A stretch of DNA of 64,000 nt from Bradyrhizobium zhanjiangense (GTDB lineage Bacteria; Pseudomonadota; Alphaproteobacteria; Rhizobiales; Xanthobacteraceae): NCBI RefSeq assembly GCF_004114935.1, contig NZ_CP022221.1, positions 3,679,001-3,743,000 on the forward strand. The letters run 5' to 3'. The translations under genes and the position numbers were made by a program. The notes beneath the pieces were generated by a model, which saw only the letters and a list, made by a program, of their open reading frames with translations, did not search any database and was not told where the DNA came from. This document shows, one piece after another, positions 1 through 8,737 of this stretch (the stretch's first letter is position 1; each line of letters starts with the position of its first letter).

Positions 1-27
1 CGTCAATCTTGCAATAGCCCTGTGTAG

Positions 28-159
28 TCAGCCGTGTGTAAGCCGTGGTGCAGCGGCGTCTTGAGGGGTCCTCATGAGGAGCGGCAGGCCTATTGCGACC
101 TCCACGATGCGGCGGCTAAACAGGTTCTGCGGGCAAGGGATCTCTGGGGAACAGAATGA
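28..159 (+). CDS. possible 3' end of an upstream gene
   Basis: Frame 1 is open from just after a TAG at 25-27 to a TGA at 157-159. That TGA overlaps the ATG of the following epimerase (ATGA, 156-159), the usual geometry of translationally coupled alphaproteobacterial genes. The encoded tail ends ...QVLRARDLWGTE. I do not recognise the family. The TAG at 25-27 suggests either that this gene is broken too or that the frame is a coincidence, so confidence is low. Confidence 0.25.
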   Translation, partial: SAVCKPWCSGVLRGPHEERQAYCDLHDAAAKQVLRARDLWGTE

Positions 160-1139
160 CGGATCAGGCGATTTTGGTCACGGGCACTGCCGGCTTCATC
201 GGCTTTCATGTCGCCCGGCAGCTCCTGGCCGAGGGCCGGTCTGTCGTCGGGCTCGACAATCTCAACAGCTATTACGATCCCGCGCTGAAGCGAGCACGCC
301 TTGCATGGCTCAAGAAGGAGTCCGGCTTCTCCTTCGTCGAGGCCGACCTCGCCGACCGCGGGACGATCGCGGCGCTGTTTGCGCGACATCAATTTGCCAA
401 GGTCGTGCATCTCGCGGCCCAGGCCGGCGTGCGCTACTCGATCGAGCAGCCGCACGCCTACGCCGATTCCAATCTCCAGGGCTTTCTCAACGTGCTCGAA
501 GGCTGCCGCAACAATGGCTGCCGCCATCTCGTCTATGCATCCTCCGTTTATGGCGCCAACACAAAAATGCCATTTGCCGTGCAGGATCGCACCGACCATC
601 CCGTGAGCTTCTACGCCGCGACCAAGAAGGCGAATGAATTGATGGCGTAGTCCTACAGCCATCTCTACCGGCTGCCGGTCACGGGCCTGCGCTTCTTTAC
701 CATTTACGGCCCGTAGGGACGGCCTGATATAGCCATGTTTCTCTTTGTAGATGCCATCATGGCGGGCAGGCCGATCCGGCTCTTTAACCATGGCAGGATG
801 CGGCGTGACTTCACCTATATTGATGACGTGACGCGTGTAGTATCCAAGCTCATCGATCTTGTACCTGCGGACGATCCGGCTGTCGCAAATGCGCCGTCAA
901 AGCTCTACAATGTCGGCAACCACCATCCGGAGGAACTGATGCACGTCGTCGGTCTTCTGGAGCGGGAGCTGGTCCGGACGGCGATCAAAGAATTGCTGCC
1001 GATGCAGCCGGGAGATGTGCTGGAAACGTTCGCGGATGTCGAGGATCTGATGCGCGACACCGGCTTTGCACCGTCAACGCCGATCGAGCATGGGGTCCGC
1101 AACTTTGTCACCTGGTATCGGGACTACTTCAAGGTTTGA
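156..1139 (+). pseudogene. NAD-dependent nucleotide-sugar epimerase (UDP-glucuronate 4-epimerase-like), two in-frame stops
   Basis: This is an extended short-chain dehydrogenase of about 327 codons. It has the N-terminal NAD-binding motif GTAGFIG and the catalytic Y-x-x-x-K (YAATK). The family's later motifs are also present: LRFFTIYGP, GRPD and RRDFTYIDDV. The single frame is interrupted by TAG at 648-650 and TAG at 714-716. The second stop replaces the Trp of the family motif YGPWGRPD, a one-base TGG to TAG change. No frame shift separates the two open parts (156-650 and 735-1139). Such enzymes make UDP-galacturonate or similar sugars for LPS or exopolysaccharide, which fits the downstream GDP-mannose and aminosugar genes. 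It is probably a recent pseudogene; sequencing error is the main alternative. Confidence 0.85.
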
Positions 1140-1140
1140 G

Positions 1141-2559
1141 ATGGCGATGGACAAACGCATAATCCCCCTGATCATGTGCGGCGGTGCCGGCACGCGGCTG
1201 TGGCCAGCTTCGCGTGAGGTGCGCCCCAAGCAGTTCCTGCCGCTGTTCGGCACGCGCTCGACCTTCCAGGACACGCTGCTGCGCGTCTGCGATCCCTCGC
1301 TGTTCGACCGGCCGATCGTCATCACCAATGCGGCCTATCGCTTCATGGTGTTGGAGCAGCTCGCCGAGATCGGGATAGAGGCCGATGTGATCCTCGAGCC
1401 GATGCGGCGCGATTCAGGACCTGCGATCGCCGCTGGCGCGGTGTTCGCGCAGAACCGCGCCAATGAGGCGATTGTGCTCGCGCTCGCTGCCGACCACGTG
1501 GTGCGGGACAATGCCGCTTTCGTCGCCGCGTGCCGCGAAGGCCTTGCGGCCGCGAATGCCGGGCGCATCGTCACCTTCGGCGTCAAGCCGGAGCGGCCAG
1601 CGACCGAATACGGCTATATCAACCCGGGCGAGGTGATCACCGGCGAGGTGCACGCGGTCGAGCGCTTCGTCGAGAAGCCGGATGCGGTGAAGGCATCGGA
1701 CTACGTCAATTCCGGCTATCTCTGGAACAGCGGCAACTTCATGTTCCCGGCCGCCGTGCTGCTCGATGAATATCGCAAGGTGGATGCGGCAAGCATCGAG
1801 GCGGTCACGAGCGCCGTCACCAATGCCGGCCGCGATCTCGGCTTCGTCACGCTGGAGCCCCAGGCCTTCGGCTCGGCGAAGGCGATCTCGATCGACTATG
1901 CGGTGATGGAAAAGACTGCGCGCGCAGCCGTCGTGCCGGTGTCGTGCGGCTGGTCCGACGTCGGCTCCTGGCTCGCGGTGTGGGAGTTGTCGGAGAAGGA
2001 CGCGCAAGGCAACGCCGCGCACGGCACCGCGGTGTTCGAAGACTCCCGCAACTGCAACGTCACCACCGATTCCGCGCTGGTTGCGCTCGAAGGTGTCGAC
2101 GATCTCGTGGTGGTCGCGACCGCGGATGCGGTGCTGGTCTCGCGCCAGAAGGATGCCAACGGCTTGAAGCGTCTCGTGACCAAGCTCAAGGCGGTGGCGC
2201 CGAAGGTCACCGAGGAACACCTCAAGGTGCACCGGCCCTGGGGCAGCTATCAGTCCGTCGACAATGGCGAGCGGCACCAGGTCAAGCGCATCGTGGTGAA
2301 GCCGGGTGGGCGGCTGTCGCTGCAGAAGCATCACCATCGTGCCGAGCACTGGATCGTGGTGCGGGGCACGGCACAGGTGACTGTCAACGACACCGTGAAG
2401 GCGGTGCATGAGAACGAGTCCATCTACATCCCGATGGGCGCCGTTCACCGGATGGAGAACCCCGGTAAAATCATGCTGGAGCTGATCGAGGTCCAGACTG
2501 GAAGCTATCTCGGGGAAGACGACATCATCCGGATTGAAGACGACTATCAAAGGTCGTAA
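1141..2559 (+). CDS. manC: mannose-1-phosphate guanylyltransferase / mannose-6-phosphate isomerase (bifunctional)
   Basis: The product is a 472-residue type II bifunctional enzyme. The N-terminal nucleotidyltransferase domain carries the signature GGAGTRLWP (residues 14-22), a Lys-containing RPKQF, and FVEKP near 176-180, which together form GDP-mannose from mannose-1-phosphate and GTP. The C-terminal cupin carries the metal-binding motif QKHHHRAEHW (about 395-404) of type II phosphomannose isomerases. I chose the ATG at 1141, one base after the stop of the upstream epimerase. The frame is open further upstream, but that part lies inside the epimerase. GDP-mannose feeds LPS or exopolysaccharide synthesis, consistent with the surrounding nucleotide-sugar genes. 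The length is normal for the family (about 470). Confidence 0.92.
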   Translation: MAMDKRIIPLIMCGGAGTRLWPASREVRPKQFLPLFGTRSTFQDTLLRVCDPSLFDRPIVITNAAYRFMVLEQLAEIGIEADVILEPMRRDSGPAIAAGAVFAQNRANEAIVLALAADHVVRDNAAFVAACREGLAAANAGRIVTFGVKPERPATEYGYINPGEVITGEVHAVERFVEKPDAVKASDYVNSGYLWNSGNFMFPAAVLLDEYRKVDAASIEAVTSAVTNAGRDLGFVTLEPQAFGSAKAISIDYAVMEKTARAAVVPVSCGWSDVGSWLAVWELSEKDAQGNAAHGTAVFEDSRNCNVTTDSALVALEGVDDLVVVATADAVLVSRQKDANGLKRLVTKLKAVAPKVTEEHLKVHRPWGSYQSVDNGERHQVKRIVVKPGGRLSLQKHHHRAEHWIVVRGTAQVTVNDTVKAVHENESIYIPMGAVHRMENPGKIMLELIEVQTGSYLGEDDIIRIEDDYQRS

Positions 2560-2742
2560 CCAGCGAACTCCGAATCACGCGCCCCGGGCCGAAAGCGCGG
2601 TATCTTTTCCGGCTTAAGGCCTGGGGAACGTGTAACTTTTTGAATCAAATCGTGTCCGGCCCGCTAGCGCGTCATTCGCCACAAATGTGGCGCCCGTGCT
2701 AGAAGCGGCGCCGGGGATTTGGGTGAATCGGGGTTCCATCAG

Positions 2743-3747
2743 ATGAGTTCCAAAGGATCTGCACCGGCAAAGGCCGGCCTGCGCCTCGGCGTCATTGGCG
2801 CGGGTGTGATGGGCAGCAACCACGCGCGCGTGCTCGCAGGTCTTCCCGGCGTCAGTCTGGTCGGCATCGTCGATCCTTCGCCGACGCACCGGACGCGCAC
2901 CACCGAGCTTGCGAGCTGCCAGGGTTTTGAGACGCTCAACCAGCTCTTCGCCGAGGGTGTCGATGCCGTCACCATCGCAGCGCCTACCCATCTTCATCAC
3001 GAGGTCGCGCTCGCCTGCATCGCCAAGAACATCCACGTCCTGGTCGAGAAGCCGATCGCGTCCTCGGTCGAAGAGGGCCGCGAGATCGTCGCCGCCGCGC
3101 AAAAGGCCGGCGTCACGCTGATGGTCGGTCATGTCGAGCGCTTCAATCCGGCGGTCGCCGCGGTCAAGCAGGCGATCGCGGGCGAGGACATCTTGTCGAT
3201 CGCGATCACCCGCGTCGGCCCGTTCCCGCCGCGCATGTCCAATGTCGGCGTCGTCATTGACCTCGCCGTGCACGATATCGATTTGATCCGCTGGTTCACC
3301 GAATCCGACATCGTCGAAGTGCAGCCGCAATTGTCGAGCGCGGTTGCTGAGCGCGAGGACATCGCGCTGTTGCAGTTCCGCACCGCGAATGGCGTACTCG
3401 CCCACATCAACACCAACTGGCTGACGCCATTCAAGGCACGCAGCGTCACGGTCGCGACGCGCGACAAATACGTGATGGGCGATCTGTTGACGCGCCAGGT
3501 CACCGAATGTTTCGGCTTCAAGCCTGATGGCAGCTATTCGATGCGGCATCTGCCTGTCGGCCACGATGAGCCGCTGCGCGCCGAGCTGATTGCGTTCCTG
3601 AAAGCAGTGCGCAACGGCGAGACGCCGGCGGTGACCGGTGACGAAGGCGTCGCCAGCCTCGAGATCGCGACGCAGTGCCTGGAAGCGCCGTCGCGGCCCG
3701 CCGCCACGGCGCCCGCCCGCAAGGGCCCGCGCCGCGTCGCCGGCTGA
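2743..3747 (+). CDS. Gfo/Idh/MocA family oxidoreductase (nucleotide-sugar 3-dehydrogenase-like)
   Basis: The 334-residue protein starts with a Rossmann motif, GVIGAGVMG (residues 16-24). It has the family's EKPIA motif near residue 102, where the Lys contacts cofactor or substrate. The C-terminal half is the usual alpha/beta substrate domain, ending in an Ala/Arg/Pro-rich tail. The ATG at 2743 is preferred over an in-frame TTG at 2719. The gene is followed within 50 bases by a DegT-type aminotransferase. This oxidoreductase-aminotransferase pair is the hallmark of 3-amino-sugar nucleotide pathways such as WbpB/WbpE or WlbA/WlbC, in which the 3-OH of a UDP-HexNAc uronic acid is oxidised and then aminated. 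The exact sugar cannot be read from sequence. Confidence 0.85.
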   Translation: MSSKGSAPAKAGLRLGVIGAGVMGSNHARVLAGLPGVSLVGIVDPSPTHRTRTTELASCQGFETLNQLFAEGVDAVTIAAPTHLHHEVALACIAKNIHVLVEKPIASSVEEGREIVAAAQKAGVTLMVGHVERFNPAVAAVKQAIAGEDILSIAITRVGPFPPRMSNVGVVIDLAVHDIDLIRWFTESDIVEVQPQLSSAVAEREDIALLQFRTANGVLAHINTNWLTPFKARSVTVATRDKYVMGDLLTRQVTECFGFKPDGSYSMRHLPVGHDEPLRAELIAFLKAVRNGETPAVTGDEGVASLEIATQCLEAPSRPAATAPARKGPRRVAG

Positions 3748-3795
3748 TTCCTCATGTCGGCTTCTCAAACTTCGCGAAAAAATCAGCAAGGCGCC

Positions 3796-4947
3796 ATGAA
3801 CCAGCATCTGCGTTCCGATCCCATTCCTTTCATCGATGTCGGCGCGCAGCGCCGCCGGCTCGGCGCCTCGCTCGATGCGGCCGTGAAGCGGGTTCTCGAC
3901 CATTGCCAGTTCGTCAACGGCCCTGAGGTCTTTGAGCTGGAGAAGCAGCTTGCGGCCTACAGTGGTGCCAAGCACGTCATCGGCTGCGCCAGCGGCACCG
4001 ACGCGATCCTGATGGTCATGATGGCGAAGAATGTCGGGCCCGGCGATGCCGTGCTGTGTCCGTCCTTCACCTTCATTGCGACCGCCTCGCCAGTGGCGCG
4101 GACCGGTGCGACGCCGGTCTATGTCGACGTGGACGAAGCGACCTTCAACATGAGCCCGGAGTCGCTGAAGCGCGGCATCGCGACCGCCCGCAAGGCCGGG
4201 CTCAAGCCTGTCGCGGTCATTCCGGTCGACCTGTTCGGCCAGCCCGCCGATCACGACATTATTGCCGAGATCGCCAGGGACGAAGGCCTGTTCGTGCTCG
4301 ACGACGCCGCGCAAGGCTTTGGCGCGAGCTACAAGGGCCGCAAGCTCGGCACGCTCGGGCACGCCACCGCAACCAGCTTCTTTCCCGCCAAGCCGCTCGG
4401 CTGCTTCGGCGACGGCGGCGCGATCTTCACCGACGATGACGAGCTCGCGGCCACGCTGCGCAGCATCCGCGTGCACGGCCAGGGCGTCGACAAATACGAC
4501 AACGTCCGCCTCGGACTGACCGGCCGGCTCGACACCATGCAGGCCGCAATCCTGCTCGAGAAGCTGAAGATCTTTGACGACGAGATCGCCGCCCGCAACA
4601 AGGTTGCGGAACGCTACGCGCGTGGCCTGTCCAACATCGTTACCGTGCCGCGTCTTAGCCCCGGCAACACGTCGGTCTGGGCGCAGTACACCATCCGCCT
4701 GCCTGAGGGCACCGACCGCGACGGCTTTGCCGCCGCGCTGAAGGCCCAGGGCGTGCCGACCGCGATCTATTACGGCAAGTCGATGCATCAGCAGACCGCC
4801 TACAAGCAATATCCGGTCGCTGAAGGCGGCTTGCCGGGATGTGAAAGCCTGTCGCAGGACGTCATCAGCCTGCCGATGCACGCTTATCTGACCGAAGCCG
4901 ACCAGGAACGGGTCATCGCCGCCGTCCGCGGCGCGCTTCCAGCCTGA
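3796..4947 (+). CDS. DegT/DnrJ/EryC1/StrS family sugar aminotransferase
   Basis: The 383-residue protein is a PLP-dependent aminotransferase of the VioA/WbpE type. The Schiff-base Lys is K199 in SFFPAKPLGCFGDGG. The family motifs GCASGTDA and LDDAAQGFGA are present. I chose the ATG at 3796, preceded by AAGG, because the product then begins as family members usually do; an in-frame ATG at 3754 lacks a clear ribosome site. It probably aminates the 3-keto sugar made by the oxidoreductase immediately upstream, giving a 3-amino sugar for O-antigen or capsule. The MurJ gene follows after a palindromic repeat. Confidence 0.88.
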   Translation: MNQHLRSDPIPFIDVGAQRRRLGASLDAAVKRVLDHCQFVNGPEVFELEKQLAAYSGAKHVIGCASGTDAILMVMMAKNVGPGDAVLCPSFTFIATASPVARTGATPVYVDVDEATFNMSPESLKRGIATARKAGLKPVAVIPVDLFGQPADHDIIAEIARDEGLFVLDDAAQGFGASYKGRKLGTLGHATATSFFPAKPLGCFGDGGAIFTDDDELAATLRSIRVHGQGVDKYDNVRLGLTGRLDTMQAAILLEKLKIFDDEIAARNKVAERYARGLSNIVTVPRLSPGNTSVWAQYTIRLPEGTDRDGFAAALKAQGVPTAIYYGKSMHQQTAYKQYPVAEGGLPGCESLSQDVISLPMHAYLTEADQERVIAAVRGALPA

Positions 4948-4968
4948 TTGCGCGGTGCTGGCTTGAGG

Positions 4969-5094
4969 TTAACCTCTCCCGCTTGCGGAGAGGTCGCGCC
5001 GAAGGCGCGGGTGAGAGCTCTCTCCTCTTGGGGAGCTTTTTTGTGGAAGCAGCCCTCTCCCCAACCCTCCCCCGCAAGCGGGGAAGGGGCGCAC
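4969..5094. repeat. Bradyrhizobium-type palindromic repeat, copy A
   Basis: Two GC-rich inverted arms of the type CCTCTCCCGC-TTGCGGAGAGG and CCTCCCCCGCAAGCGGGG flank a middle part containing CGCGCCGAAGGCGCGGGTGAG. A closely related element lies at 18327-18452, and a shorter relative at 14826-14900. Part of it (5014-5043, AGCTC...GAGCT followed by a T run) could act as a terminator for the DegT gene. Confidence 0.8.
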
Positions 5095-5147
5095 CTTCGT
5101 CGCGGCGTGCACCTAGACCTAATCGCGCGATGCTCTACAAGTGACGC

Positions 5148-6677
5148 ATGCTCGGACGCATCTTCACGGTTGGCGGATATACGCTGCTCTCGCGGGTGAC
5201 GGGATTTGCCCGCGACATCATGCTCGCGGCGATTCTCGGCGCCGGCCCGGTGGCCGACGCCTTCTTCGTGGCGCTGCGGCTGCCCAATCATTTCCGCGCG
5301 ATCTTCGCCGAGGGCGCTTTCAACGCGGCCTGGGTGCCGGCCTATGCGCATGTCCATGGCGAGAAGGGGGGGGGAGCGGCAAGCCTGTTCGCCGATCGCA
5401 TCTTCACGCTGCTGCTGGCCTCGCAAGTCGTGCTGCTGATCGTCGCCTGGCTGTTCATGCCGCAGGCCATGAGCATTTTGGCGCCAGGCTTTTCCGAGGA
5501 CGCCGAGCAACGCAAGCTCGCGATCGAGCTCACGCGAATCACCTTTCCTTATCTGCTGCTGATCACGCTGGTGACGCTCTATGGCGGCATGCTCAACGTG
5601 ATGCAGCGCTTCGCCAGCGCCGCGGCCGCCTCGATCTTCCTCAACGTCGCGATGATGATGACGCTGGCGCTGGCCGTCTGGTTTCCAACCGCCGGCCACG
5701 CCGCGGCCTGGGGCGTGCTGATCTCCGGCTTCCTGCAATATTTCCTGCTCGCCGGCGATCTGGGGCGTCATGGCGGCCTGCCGCGCTTTGCGCCCTTGAG
5801 GCTCGATGAAGACGTCCGCGGCTTCTTCAAGGCGTTAGGGCCTGCGACGCTGGGCTCAATGGGGACACAGGTCGCGCTGTTCGCTGATACCATCATTGCG
5901 ACGTTCCTGCCTGCCGGTGCGCTGTCGGCGCTCTATTACGCCGACCGCCTCAACCAGCTCCCGATCGGCGTGATCGGCATCGCCATCGGCACCGTGCTGT
6001 TGCCGGAAATGTCGCGGCGGATCACCGCCAACGACCACGACGGTGCGATGAAGGCGCAACGCCGTGCCTTCGATTTCACGCTGCTGTTCTCGGTGCCGTT
6101 CGTCGCAGCCTTCATCACCGTGCCCGAGGCGATCATGCGCGCGCTGTTCGCCCGCGGCGCGTTCTCGAAGGCCGATGCGGCCGCGGCAGGTGCAACGCTC
6201 GCCGCCTATGCCATCGGCCTGATCCCCTTCGTGCTGATCCGCAGCGCGGTCGCGACTTTCTATGCGCGCAAGGATACGGCAACGCCGGTCCGGGCATCGT
6301 TGACCGGCATCGCAGTCAACGTCGCCCTGAAAGTCGCGTTAATGGGATCGCTCGCCCAGATCGGCCTCGCGCTCGCAACAGCCGTCGGTGTCTGGACCAA
6401 CCTCTTGCTGGTGCTCTTCTTCGCCGTGCGGCGAGGCTTTCTCGTGCTGGACCGCAGCTGGCTGATGTCGCTGGCCAAATTCCTGCTGACCGGATTGATC
6501 CTGTCTGCCGCCTTCTGGCTGATTGCGCACTTCAGCGCGGCCATTTTGGCCTCCATGCAGGCCTTCCGGGACGAAGTGACGCTGGCCCTCTTGGCCATCG
6601 GGGGCACGATCGTCTATGCGCTCGCGATCCTCATCCTGTTCGGCCGCAACTGGCTGATCTCGCTGGTGCGAGGCTAG
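5148..6677 (+). CDS. murJ: lipid II flippase MurJ (MviN)
   Basis: The 509-residue polytopic MOP-superfamily protein begins with the family signature SRVTGFARD near residue 14, then GPVADAFFVALRLPN and EGAFNAAWVPAY. It contains about 14 predicted membrane segments. MurJ moves lipid-linked peptidoglycan precursor across the inner membrane and is normally essential. The ATG at 5148 follows the intergenic palindromic repeat directly. An in-frame run of nine G residues (5366-5374) encodes a Gly-rich loop. In many relatives a tRNA-synthetase gene follows murJ; here an accessory patch follows instead. Confidence 0.95.
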   Translation: MLGRIFTVGGYTLLSRVTGFARDIMLAAILGAGPVADAFFVALRLPNHFRAIFAEGAFNAAWVPAYAHVHGEKGGGAASLFADRIFTLLLASQVVLLIVAWLFMPQAMSILAPGFSEDAEQRKLAIELTRITFPYLLLITLVTLYGGMLNVMQRFASAAAASIFLNVAMMMTLALAVWFPTAGHAAAWGVLISGFLQYFLLAGDLGRHGGLPRFAPLRLDEDVRGFFKALGPATLGSMGTQVALFADTIIATFLPAGALSALYYADRLNQLPIGVIGIAIGTVLLPEMSRRITANDHDGAMKAQRRAFDFTLLFSVPFVAAFITVPEAIMRALFARGAFSKADAAAAGATLAAYAIGLIPFVLIRSAVATFYARKDTATPVRASLTGIAVNVALKVALMGSLAQIGLALATAVGVWTNLLLVLFFAVRRGFLVLDRSWLMSLAKFLLTGLILSAAFWLIAHFSAAILASMQAFRDEVTLALLAIGGTIVYALAILILFGRNWLISLVRG

Positions 6678-6699
6678 GCGTTACCCGGCCGTCACCGCG

Positions 6700-6728
6700 T
6701 CGTGCGATGCCCCCGCCGGGGCCTTTCA
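6700..6728 (+). terminator. GC-rich hairpin after murJ
   Basis: A short GCCCC-CGCC-GGGGC hairpin followed by CTTTC lies about 35 bases downstream of the murJ stop, in otherwise empty sequence. This is a plausible weak intrinsic terminator. Confidence 0.4.
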
Positions 6729-6805
6729 TGCGGTTCGCCGATCATGATACGATCTTTGCATATTCGGGTGCCGTCCTCAGGCAACAAAGCGATGAGGCAG
6801 TGACC

Positions 6806-7264
6806 ATGACATTATTCCGCTCTCCCTGGCCCACATCTCAAATTGACAAGTTCGCCACCAGCAATGCCGACCTGCTGATCCTGATCGGCCGCGTCCTGCT
6901 TGCATGGGTCTTCGTTGGAAGCGCGTACGGGGCACTTACGAACTTCAGCGGCTCAGTGGGCTATTTTCGGTCGCTGAACCTTCCAATGCCCCAGCTGTTC
7001 ACGGCAATAACCGTCCTGCTGGAAATACTGATATCGGTTGGTTTGATACTCGGCATTGGAACGCGCTACTGCGCAATTTTGGTTTTGCTATTTGTAGTCG
7101 CGGCTACCGCAATCGCACATCGTTACTGGGAATATCCCGCCGGTCCGCAACAGATTGGACAGTACAATAATTTCTTGAAAAACATCTCCATATTGGGAGG
7201 CGCTCTGTTGATCTTGGTTACCGGAGGGGGACGGTTCTCGCTCGATCGGAGGCTGGCAGGCTAG
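6806..7264 (+). CDS. DoxX family membrane protein
   Basis: The 152-residue protein has four predicted hydrophobic segments and the DoxX-family arrangement: an early RVLLAWVFVGSAYG helix, Gly-rich turns near GLILGIGTRYCA, and a C-terminal helix ending before RFSLDRRLAG. The ATG at 6806 has GAGG a few bases upstream; the frame is open further upstream without a better start. DoxX proteins are inner-membrane proteins of the DoxD/DoxX superfamily, some linked to redox stress. The gene is more AT-rich than its neighbours (codons such as AAT, TTG, ATA) and lies in the accessory patch after murJ, suggesting acquisition by transfer. The exact function is unknown. Confidence 0.8.
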   Translation: MTLFRSPWPTSQIDKFATSNADLLILIGRVLLAWVFVGSAYGALTNFSGSVGYFRSLNLPMPQLFTAITVLLEILISVGLILGIGTRYCAILVLLFVVAATAIAHRYWEYPAGPQQIGQYNNFLKNISILGGALLILVTGGGRFSLDRRLAG

Positions 7265-7483
7265 CAGCGTTGTTCGTTTCTCAGCGTCAATAGCCAATAA
7301 TTTTCCTGAACTGCCTGGAGGCGCAAAGCATCGTCGCTCCCTCGCAGAGCTGGGAGAGTGCGGCCGCACGATGTGCGCGCTTTGGTTCGTTCGCCCTTGC
7401 GTCATCAAGGCGACGCGCAGCCCTGCCAGTTTGGCAGCTGCCAAGCCGCGCCTTAAGGCCACTGCCTTAAGCCCACTATTGCG

Positions 7484-7633
7484 TCACTTCGCCCTCAGCC
7501 TGAACGTAACCTCGAGCAGATGGCTGAGGAGTTTTGAGAGAGGCTTCAAGCGCTCTGCGGTGATTCCGAAGAAAAGCATCAGCCACGTCGCCAGTGCGGC
7601 ACACCACAATAGACTTTCCAATGTTTCGGGCAT
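7484..7633 (-). CDS. small single-pass membrane protein, hypothetical
   Basis: A 49-codon ORF runs from an ATG at 7633 to a TGA at 7484. It has a purine-rich AAGGGG about nine bases before the start. The product begins MPETLESLLWCAALATWLML and is predicted to have one transmembrane helix (about residues 8-24) followed by a basic, Lys/Arg-containing tail. No family is recognised. It lies between the DoxX gene and DUF1127 in low-density DNA. The hydrophobic-then-basic pattern and ribosome site support it, but a chance ORF cannot be excluded. Confidence 0.4.
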   Translation of the reverse strand: MPETLESLLWCAALATWLMLFFGITAERLKPLSKLLSHLLEVTFRLRAK

Positions 7634-8128
7634 GAGGACACCCCTTCAAAACAAGTACTTGAAATGCGAGCAGTGTTGCCGAACGAAACCCGCGTGGCAA
7701 GTCCTCCAATAAGTGGCAAGACGCCGAAATACTCGGAAGAGCGTTAGCTCACCATGACATTCGCCAAAGCACTGCACCTCGGTGTGCGCTGGGGAAGCAA
7801 AACCAATCTGCTGCTGGTGCTCTTCTTCGCGGTGCGGCCAGGCGAATTTCCAGAGACGAATGCGCCCGAGCGAAGGGCTCGCTTCTAGGATGCAACCGAC
7901 ATTCGCACATCCCTTGATTTTACACGATCGTTGTGGTACGAGCGCCTCATGATCAAATCCGTGCGCACCGTCAACTTCATGCACATGATGACCCGCTTCG
8001 GCTGGGCCATGGGAGGAGTCGCGCGCTAGGAATTCGACGACGACATCTTTTCCATCAGGTCCCGCCGGCATCGGACGGGGCCTTTTCTTTGGCCACGCTC
8101 CCTGCCGGCTCAACAGCAGGAGCATCCG
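7634..8128. other. gene-poor segment with a murJ-like remnant
   Basis: No convincing intact gene is seen here. Positions 7802-7843 match murJ codons 417-430 (6396-6437) at 37 of 42 bases and in the same reading phase (TNLLLVLFFAVR), so this is a decayed fragment of a murJ-like gene. A 26-codon ORF at 7949-8029 has no other support. A hairpin (GGTCCCG...CGGGGCC) followed by TTTTC at about 8058-8088 could terminate transcription before the DUF1127 gene. Confidence 0.55.
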
Positions 8129-8458
8129 ATGCCACCCCATCAGACGATCATTACATCCGAGACCGAGCGCGATGCCGCGGCGCTCCGTCTCGACCTCCCC
8201 ATTGCACTGGAAAAGGATATTGCTGGACCAGCGGCCACTTCGGCGCAAAGCGTCTTAGGCCTGCTCAAGCAGTGTTGGCGAGCGTTTCAGCGGCGGCGCC
8301 AGCGCCAGGGCTTACGGGTCACTTTGCAGGAGCTCAGTGACAGGGAGCTGATGGACATCGGCTTGACGCGTAGCGAGATCGACTACATCACATCTCAACG
8401 AGCCATCGAGACGCTTAGAGACAGGGCGACGCATCTATGGAGCCGTGGTGTGATGTGA
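8129..8458 (+). CDS. DUF1127 domain protein
   Basis: The 109-residue protein has a poorly conserved N-terminus and a C-terminal DUF1127 (YjiS-like) module at roughly residues 48-95, with the typical core LSDRELMDIGLTRSEID. It is basic (RAFQRRRQRQG). Members of the family are small and often stress-induced. In some alphaproteobacteria short DUF1127 proteins contact RNA or phosphate-response regulators, but this longer form is not characterised. It starts at ATG 8129 and is followed by a hairpin. It probably stands as a single gene. Confidence 0.75.
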   Translation: MPPHQTIITSETERDAAALRLDLPIALEKDIAGPAATSAQSVLGLLKQCWRAFQRRRQRQGLRVTLQELSDRELMDIGLTRSEIDYITSQRAIETLRDRATHLWSRGVM

Positions 8459-8494
8459 CTGATAGGCATCAGACGCGGACATGCGCTTTGCGAG

Positions 8495-8520
8495 CAAGCG
8501 GCGGTCAGCGCGGCCGCTTG
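8495..8520 (+). terminator. hairpin downstream of DUF1127
   Basis: An 8-base perfect inverted repeat (CAAGCGGC / GCCGCTTG) with a 10-base loop, followed by TTC, lies about 40 bases after the DUF1127 stop. There is no long U tract, so termination is plausible but weak. Confidence 0.4.
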
Positions 8521-8737
8521 TTCATGGGAGTGTGCGGGTTAGTTCGGCAACTATCATGCCAATAGCCGGACCGATCTTCACGGGGAAATGACCGAGCTGC
8601 GACCTTTCGCGCCCATCCGCTCTAACAGGCGAGGGCAGCGAACAACTTTCGCGGACTCCGGGTGCCTAAACCCGTTTGCCTTGCAAGTTTTTCCACGGCA
8701 ATATGCCGCCAAAACAACCATGAGAACGGAAGACAAA

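Noticed and set aside
648..716. UAG recoding (as pyrrolysine or Trp) in the epimerase
   Set aside because: Other genes in the window use TAG as a normal stop and no recoding element is visible, so pseudogene or error is simpler.
2614..4881. 755-residue open frame on the minus strand
   Set aside because: It lies opposite two clear genes (Gfo/Idh/MocA and DegT), and its composition is the Arg/His/Asp-rich pattern of antisense frames in GC-rich DNA.
7949..8029. 26-codon ORF starting MIKSVRTVNF
   Set aside because: It is too short, has no ribosome site and no recognised family.
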